From NCBI GenBank assembly GCA_947478845.1, contig CANJXC010000011.1, forward strand, positions 1-64,000: a stretch of 64,000 bases of DNA. Direction: 5' to 3'. Shown piece after piece: positions 60,136 through 64,000 of this stretch. How positions within the stretch are numbered: the stretch's first letter is position 1; every line of letters begins with the position of its first letter. The notes under the pieces are model-generated. The model worked only from the letters and a program-made list of their open reading frames with translations, did not search any database and was not told the DNA's origin. Made by a program: the position numbers and the translations under genes. The stretch is from Spirochaetales bacterium. GTDB lineage: Bacteria; Spirochaetota; Spirochaetia; JABEVK01.

Positions 60136-62157
60136 TTATGCCTCCACCATCTCTTCCTTAGGCTTGCGGGCCGAAAGGAAGATTCCGAGAAGCAAAATGT
60201 TGAGAACCGGATACGCTGAGGCAAGCGCGAGGACGCCGAAGCCTTCTCCAGCTCCGGTGGCCGTGCTCAGCGAAAGCCCGATGGCAAGCTTGAGCGGTAC
60301 CGTGACCGGTCCTGTCGTCACCGCACCGCCGTCCCAGGCAATGTTGACGAAGATCTCGCGGTTGAAGAACGTCAGAATGGCCAATAGAACGTACGGCGGT
60401 AGAAGCAGATAGAGCAAGTTGATGTCGTACAGTAGCGACATGATGCCCAAGGCAGCGCCGACACCGACCCCGAGTGCCACAGCCTGGCTGAACAGGCTCT
60501 TCTTGAAGGAACCTTGGGTCACGTCTTCCACCTGCTGACCTAGAACGTTGAAGGCCGGTTCGGCCAACGTCGCTCCATAACCCAAAACGAGTGCGAAAAG
60601 GATAACAATGACCTTGCCCACGTCGGTGGAAAACAGAGATAGGTCAAACGGGAAGAGGGGTACATAGTCGAGGAAGGCTGCTGGGAGGCGGTCACCGATC
60701 TGATTACCCAAAGTGCCCAGCCCGATCGAAAGCCCGAAGAAGAAGAACGTGAGCCCAATGATCGCAAACGCAAGAGAAACAAAGATTTGAAACAGAGGAG
60801 GGCCCTGCTGCTTCAGTAGCACCATGACTATGAACAGAAAAAGAAAGATGGGCAGGATGGCTCGAGCACCGAGCACGAAGGAGTCGAAGAACAGCGGCAA
60901 GTTGTCGGTCCAGCCCATCGAGGTCAGGAGCGCTCGGGCCTGCACGGCGTCGTGGGGAGTGAACGTTGGGAGCAGGACTATGGTGCCGGTCAACTTGGCT
61001 TCGTCGATAACGGTGATGCGGTAGACTTTTTCAAACTGGGCCAAGGCCGTCGAGGCAGGGTCGAAACCCAGGCTTTCCAAAAGCGCAGGAAGGCTGTGAC
61101 GCGCCTGGGGAGTCATCCGCGGCAACTGGCTTATCGATTTTTCGTGCTCGTCTACCTCATAGGCAGCGAGGAAGAGCTCCTTGTTGGCAGTCTCAAGGCC
61201 GCCAATCTTCGGTTCCCAGAGGGCGTAGTCCAACGAAGAGGGCAGCGAGAGTACCCGCAATTTGGGGTAAAAGGATGCAAACTCTATCTCAGCGGGAAGC
61301 GAAGGGGCAACCTCAACAACCTCGCTACTCTGGCTTTCCGTCTTAGCAACTTCGGGTTGGCCGGCCAGTCCGGTGGAGTAGAGGGTGAACGTCAGAATCA
61401 CCACAGCGGCAATGGGGACAACCGAAATCAGGCCAACCATACCGAAGCCTGCGAGCGTCGGACTGGTCTTGCCCGAGGCACGGCAGACGCCTACGCCGAG
61501 TGCCAAAACCAGCGGACAAAGGACTGGACCCACGATGACGGCCCCGGTATCCCAGGCCAAGCCGATGGCTGAGGCCAAAATGGGGGTATTGGCGGCGATC
61601 ACGGTGAGGATAATTCCCAGAAGCACGAGGGGCAGAATGATGACCTTGAGGCTCCAGCCGTAAAGGAAACGCATGGTGCCAATGAGGCACGCTATACCTA
61701 CACCCAAACCCACCGTGAGAACCAAGTACATGGGCTTGCCTACGAGCAGGTCGTACAAGAGAGGTGCGTGTTCACGCTTTATGTGGGCACCGGCCATCTG
61801 CAGGGTGCCCAGCACGGGTTCACCAAAGGAGGCAAGCAGTCCGAGAAAGAACGCAAAAATGAGAACGATCAACGCAGAATGCTTTTTGGGAAGGGTGTTT
61901 CCCACAATTTCGCCAATGGGCACCGGGCCGATGCGGATGCCTTCGAGGAAAAAAGCTAATCCCACAAACACCAGAATAATTCCCAGCAAAAGGGCGGCTA
62001 CTTGGCCCAGTCCGTATTGCAGGACAGTCAACTGAAAGAACACGATGTAGAGGCAAACGGGAACCACAACGATGAACTGTTCTTTGATGTTGTGATAAGC
62101 ATAGGGCAAGATAAGTCGCGACTTTTCGATCATGGACAAGCGTACACGTTCCAACAT
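60136..62157 (-). CDS. DUF1538 membrane protein with two repeats
   Basis: The protein has 673 residues. Two homologous membrane halves, residues about 20-260 and 430-670, each contain the DUF1538 pattern: GEPVLGTLQMAGAHI and AWDTGAVIVGPV in the first, EPAFNVLGQQVEDV and AWDGGAVTTGPVTVPL in the second. About 12 membrane segments in total surround a soluble middle part (about 270-420) predicted outside the membrane. DUF1538 proteins are suspected transporters linked to PII-like regulators. The start is uncertain: TTG 62160, ATG 62157 or ATG 62133. Confidence 0.85.
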   Translation of the reverse strand: MLERVRLSMIEKSRLILPYAYHNIKEQFIVVVPVCLYIVFFQLTVLQYGLGQVAALLLGIILVFVGLAFFLEGIRIGPVPIGEIVGNTLPKKHSALIVLIFAFFLGLLASFGEPVLGTLQMAGAHIKREHAPLLYDLLVGKPMYLVLTVGLGVGIACLIGTMRFLYGWSLKVIILPLVLLGIILTVIAANTPILASAIGLAWDTGAVIVGPVLCPLVLALGVGVCRASGKTSPTLAGFGMVGLISVVPIAAVVILTFTLYSTGLAGQPEVAKTESQSSEVVEVAPSLPAEIEFASFYPKLRVLSLPSSLDYALWEPKIGGLETANKELFLAAYEVDEHEKSISQLPRMTPQARHSLPALLESLGFDPASTALAQFEKVYRITVIDEAKLTGTIVLLPTFTPHDAVQARALLTSMGWTDNLPLFFDSFVLGARAILPIFLFLFIVMVLLKQQGPPLFQIFVSLAFAIIGLTFFFFGLSIGLGTLGNQIGDRLPAAFLDYVPLFPFDLSLFSTDVGKVIVILFALVLGYGATLAEPAFNVLGQQVEDVTQGSFKKSLFSQAVALGVGVGAALGIMSLLYDINLLYLLLPPYVLLAILTFFNREIFVNIAWDGGAVTTGPVTVPLKLAIGLSLSTATGAGEGFGVLALASAYPVLNILLLGIFLSARKPKEEMVEA

Positions 62158-62245
62158 CAACCTCCAGGCCGCTGAGACGGCCCTGTCTTAGTATCGGTGA
62201 GATCGGTAGCTCAGTCAAACTTAAGTTGCTTAGTCGCCTAGGTGT

Positions 62246-62923
62246 TTATTGAAGTGGGTACTCCCGAACAGATACCACCCTCACCTGGAATCCCGCCGTA
62301 CACCGGTAGCGCCCCGCGTCTATGGAGTACAGGGGCACCTGCCGGAGCAACGCGTCGCCTTTGATTTCTTGGGGTTTGTTGCCGTACTTCGGCCTTAAGA
62401 GGTTTCTTACAGCCTCTTTGAGGGCTTGTCGCAGGGCCTCTACCCGGCTCTCGTAGCGGTCCACCACTGGCGAGAAGCCCGTCCCGGAACACTGGTCAAG
62501 GTTGAAACTGGACCAAGAGTTCCGCCTTCCTGACTCGAAATCGGCCATTCGGTAACGAAACAGCACCGTGAGGACCGAGTTTTTTGTGTCATACCGCGTT
62601 TGGACGACTTCCACCCTTCGAGAGCCCTGCTGGATTTCAAAAATCGGCTTGACCTCGAGCAATTCCTTCACGTTTCGGGCTTTGTCACTGGGTTTGTAGG
62701 TGAAGCTCCAGCCGTAAATCATTCCCGAAAACACAGTGCGCATTTCAGCTAGCAGGGCGTCGAGCTTGGCTTTGTCGGGAGTACGGGTCTCCAGTTCGCC
62801 GGGTGCAATCGGCTCGAAAGGTAGCCAGAGCTCCCCCTGAAGTACAGTGGATTCAAACTCCTCCTGCGCCAGACAAGGCACCGCCACGCTCCCAAGCGCG
62901 ACAAACAGGACCAGGATTTTCAT
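62246..62923 (-). CDS. Exported hypothetical protein
   Basis: The protein has 225 residues from ATG 62923, which overlaps the stop of the upstream rhomboid gene (ATGA). A signal peptide (ILVLFVALGSVAVPCLAQ) precedes a mixed alpha/beta chain: SFTYKPSDKARNVKELLEVK, SVLTVLFRYRMADFESG and VRVVSVREYPLQ at the end. It resembles periplasmic hypothetical proteins of spirochaetes in general look only. Function unknown. It is co-translated with the rhomboid gene. Confidence 0.65.
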   Translation of the reverse strand: MKILVLFVALGSVAVPCLAQEEFESTVLQGELWLPFEPIAPGELETRTPDKAKLDALLAEMRTVFSGMIYGWSFTYKPSDKARNVKELLEVKPIFEIQQGSRRVEVVQTRYDTKNSVLTVLFRYRMADFESGRRNSWSSFNLDQCSGTGFSPVVDRYESRVEALRQALKEAVRNLLRPKYGNKPQEIKGDALLRQVPLYSIDAGRYRCTAGFQVRVVSVREYPLQ

Positions 62924-63585
62924 ATCCAGAAGGCTTTCCACGCATTGAGACGGAATCGGATAAGAAGGTACAGAAATCCAAAGGCAAACCCGGCTAGGTG
63001 AGTGAGGTGCGCGATGCCTTCGTAGGGGTTAAACACCTGAGAGAACACCTCGATGGCCGTGTACACGATGACCATGCTTCGGGCGCGCAGCGGGATGACG
63101 AATAAGATCAGCACACGGGCTTGGGGGCGAAAAGCGGCAAAGCCGAGGATGACGGCGAAGATGGCGCCCGAGGCTCCCATCAAAAGACCCTGCATTTGCC
63201 CGGTGACTAGGTTAATGGCAAGGGAAGCCAAGCCGGCGAGCATGCCCGTCAGGTTGTAGAACAGGAGGAACTCCCAGCTCCCTAAATCCTCTTCCAGGGC
63301 CGTTCCAAAGAAGAATAGCCCCAGCATATTGAACAGAATGTGATTGAAGCTTCCGTGCACGTACATATAGGTGAACAACTGCCACCAGGCGTTTTCCTTG
63401 AGTACCATGGCCGGTTGGAGGGACATCAGGTACAAGCTCTCCGGGAAAAGAAGGTTGAGGAGGTAAACGAGCAGATTGGCGGCGATGAGGCCCAGTGTGG
63501 CGTAGAAATAGCTGCGGGGGAGTCGCTTGCGGTAAAAGGGGGTCTTCCGGAAAGCGGCTGAGCTAGAAGCTCGAAAATCACTCAT
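62920..63585 (-). CDS. Rhomboid-family intramembrane serine protease
   Basis: The protein has 221 residues from ATG 63585, behind GGGAGGGG. Six membrane segments carry the family motifs: WWQLFTYMYVHGSFNHILFN, the catalytic Ser in GASGAIFAVILGFAAF, and the His in HLTHLAGFAFGF. It cleaves membrane proteins within the membrane. It overlaps the polyprenyl synthetase gene upstream and the exported protein gene downstream by four bases each, so all three are one operon. Confidence 0.9.
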   Translation of the reverse strand: MSDFRASSSAAFRKTPFYRKRLPRSYFYATLGLIAANLLVYLLNLLFPESLYLMSLQPAMVLKENAWWQLFTYMYVHGSFNHILFNMLGLFFFGTALEEDLGSWEFLLFYNLTGMLAGLASLAINLVTGQMQGLLMGASGAIFAVILGFAAFRPQARVLILFVIPLRARSMVIVYTAIEVFSQVFNPYEGIAHLTHLAGFAFGFLYLLIRFRLNAWKAFWI

Positions 63586-64000
63586 CGTTTCAGCCCCTCC
63601 CAAAAGGTGTTCACCAGAAACTTCATGCCTTGATTGGCCTCGTTGGCGGGAAAGGTGGCTAACTTTGTTAGCGCCAACTCCAGCAGCCCTTCGCCGTGGC
63701 GGTAAGCAGCGTCTAGGCCACCCGATGCCTCCATAGCACCGATGGCCTGCTCGATCAGAGGTTGGACGGGACGCCCGGCGGCGTGTTCGGTGCTGACCGT
63801 TTCGAAAAGCGCTAGGAGTGAGGCTCCCTTGTCGGAAACCCTTTCTGCGTGCAGTAGCACAGGAAGGCTCTTCTTGCCCTCAATAATGTCGTCCCCCCGC
63901 AGTTTACCGGGGTTGCCGGTGACAAGGTTTTTCACATCGTCAAGAATCTGAAAGCCCACACCGATGTCTTCCCACAGGTCGCCTATCGCTTCAATGGCGT
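63582..64000 (-). CDS. Polyprenyl (prenyl diphosphate) synthetase, C-terminal part
   Basis: The coding frame runs off the window edge; 139 residues remain. The second aspartate-rich region is present (DIGVGFQILDDVKN), then PGKLRGDDIIEGKKSLPVLL, typical of trans-isoprenyl diphosphate synthases that make geranyl, farnesyl or longer diphosphates for quinones or undecaprenyl carrier. Chain length cannot be inferred without the N-terminal half. Its stop overlaps the rhomboid start. Confidence 0.85.
   Translation of the reverse strand, partial: AIEAIGDLWEDIGVGFQILDDVKNLVTGNPGKLRGDDIIEGKKSLPVLLHAERVSDKGASLLALFETVSTEHAAGRPVQPLIEQAIGAMEASGGLDAAYRHGEGLLELALTKLATFPANEANQGMKFLVNTFWEGLKR

Noticed and set aside
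62198-62222. tRNA-like GGTAGCTCAG sequence
   Set aside because: No acceptor stem, anticodon loop or T-loop can be folded around it.

Overview
The window is a gene-dense, moderately GC-rich stretch of bacterial chromosome with 57 intact or edge-truncated protein genes, one transposase remnant, and no rRNA, tRNA or CRISPR array that I can see. The most likely source is a free-living, saccharolytic, largely fermentative member of the Spirochaetota. That is inferred from overall content: a diderm envelope (lipoprotein, signal peptides, two beta-barrel-like proteins), several short LysM, TPR and DUF1538 proteins typical of that phylum, a very large GH13 enzyme beside MalQ, and much sugar uptake and regulation. 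No single marker gene proves it.

Layout. 1-2.6 kb: an IS3-type transposase remnant, an outer-membrane-like protein and an atypical SDR. 2.8-6.2 kb: deoC and a double-domain ALDH16-type aldehyde dehydrogenase, together a deoxyribose catabolic pair. 6.3-7.3 kb: DUF2103 protein, truncated globin and a zinc-ribbon protein. 7.3-13.1 kb: rRNA methyltransferase, two hypothetical or NAD-binding proteins, DUF2461 and an EF-G-like GTPase. 13.1-16.9 kb: a tight operon of an ABC-2 type permease without an ATPase, a LolA/DUF4412-like periplasmic protein, a small beta-barrel, a TetR regulator and a DedA protein, with an inverted repeat at the promoter that could be the TetR site. 17-21.4 kb: GH42 beta-galactosidase and transketolase. 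21.4-27.5 kb: a membrane-anchored unknown, a TPR lipoprotein-DHH phosphoesterase-TraB operon and a LysM protein. 27.6-34.3 kb: a LacI regulator convergent with malQ and a 1208-residue GH13 enzyme. 34.3-39.5 kb: DUF151 nuclease, purQ, purL and sodA.

39.5-51.6 kb is a carbohydrate-utilisation locus: an ABC sugar importer (no ATPase), a beta-propeller glycosidase, a GH28-like beta-helix protein without signal peptide, an AGE-family epimerase, a LacI repressor, a DUF4434 protein, a Gfo/Idh/MocA dehydrogenase, a sugar isomerase and an AraC regulator. Four copies of an AAACCGGTTT-type palindrome lie in its promoters, which makes a local LacI regulon likely. 51.6-64 kb: a ComEC-like metallo-hydrolase with DUF3006, a REC-SpoIIE phosphatase with TetR, nadE, an SDR-like protein with a Na+/dicarboxylate symporter, an Hpt protein, a protein of three tandem PII-like units next to a duplicated DUF1538 membrane protein, a periplasmic unknown, a rhomboid protease and the 3' part of a polyprenyl synthetase.

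The strongest candidates for something new are the TetR/ABC-2/LolA-like/beta-barrel operon, the triple PII-DUF1538 pair, the GH28-like sugar locus with its AAACCGGTTT regulon, and a recurring promoter geometry that points to leaderless mRNAs.
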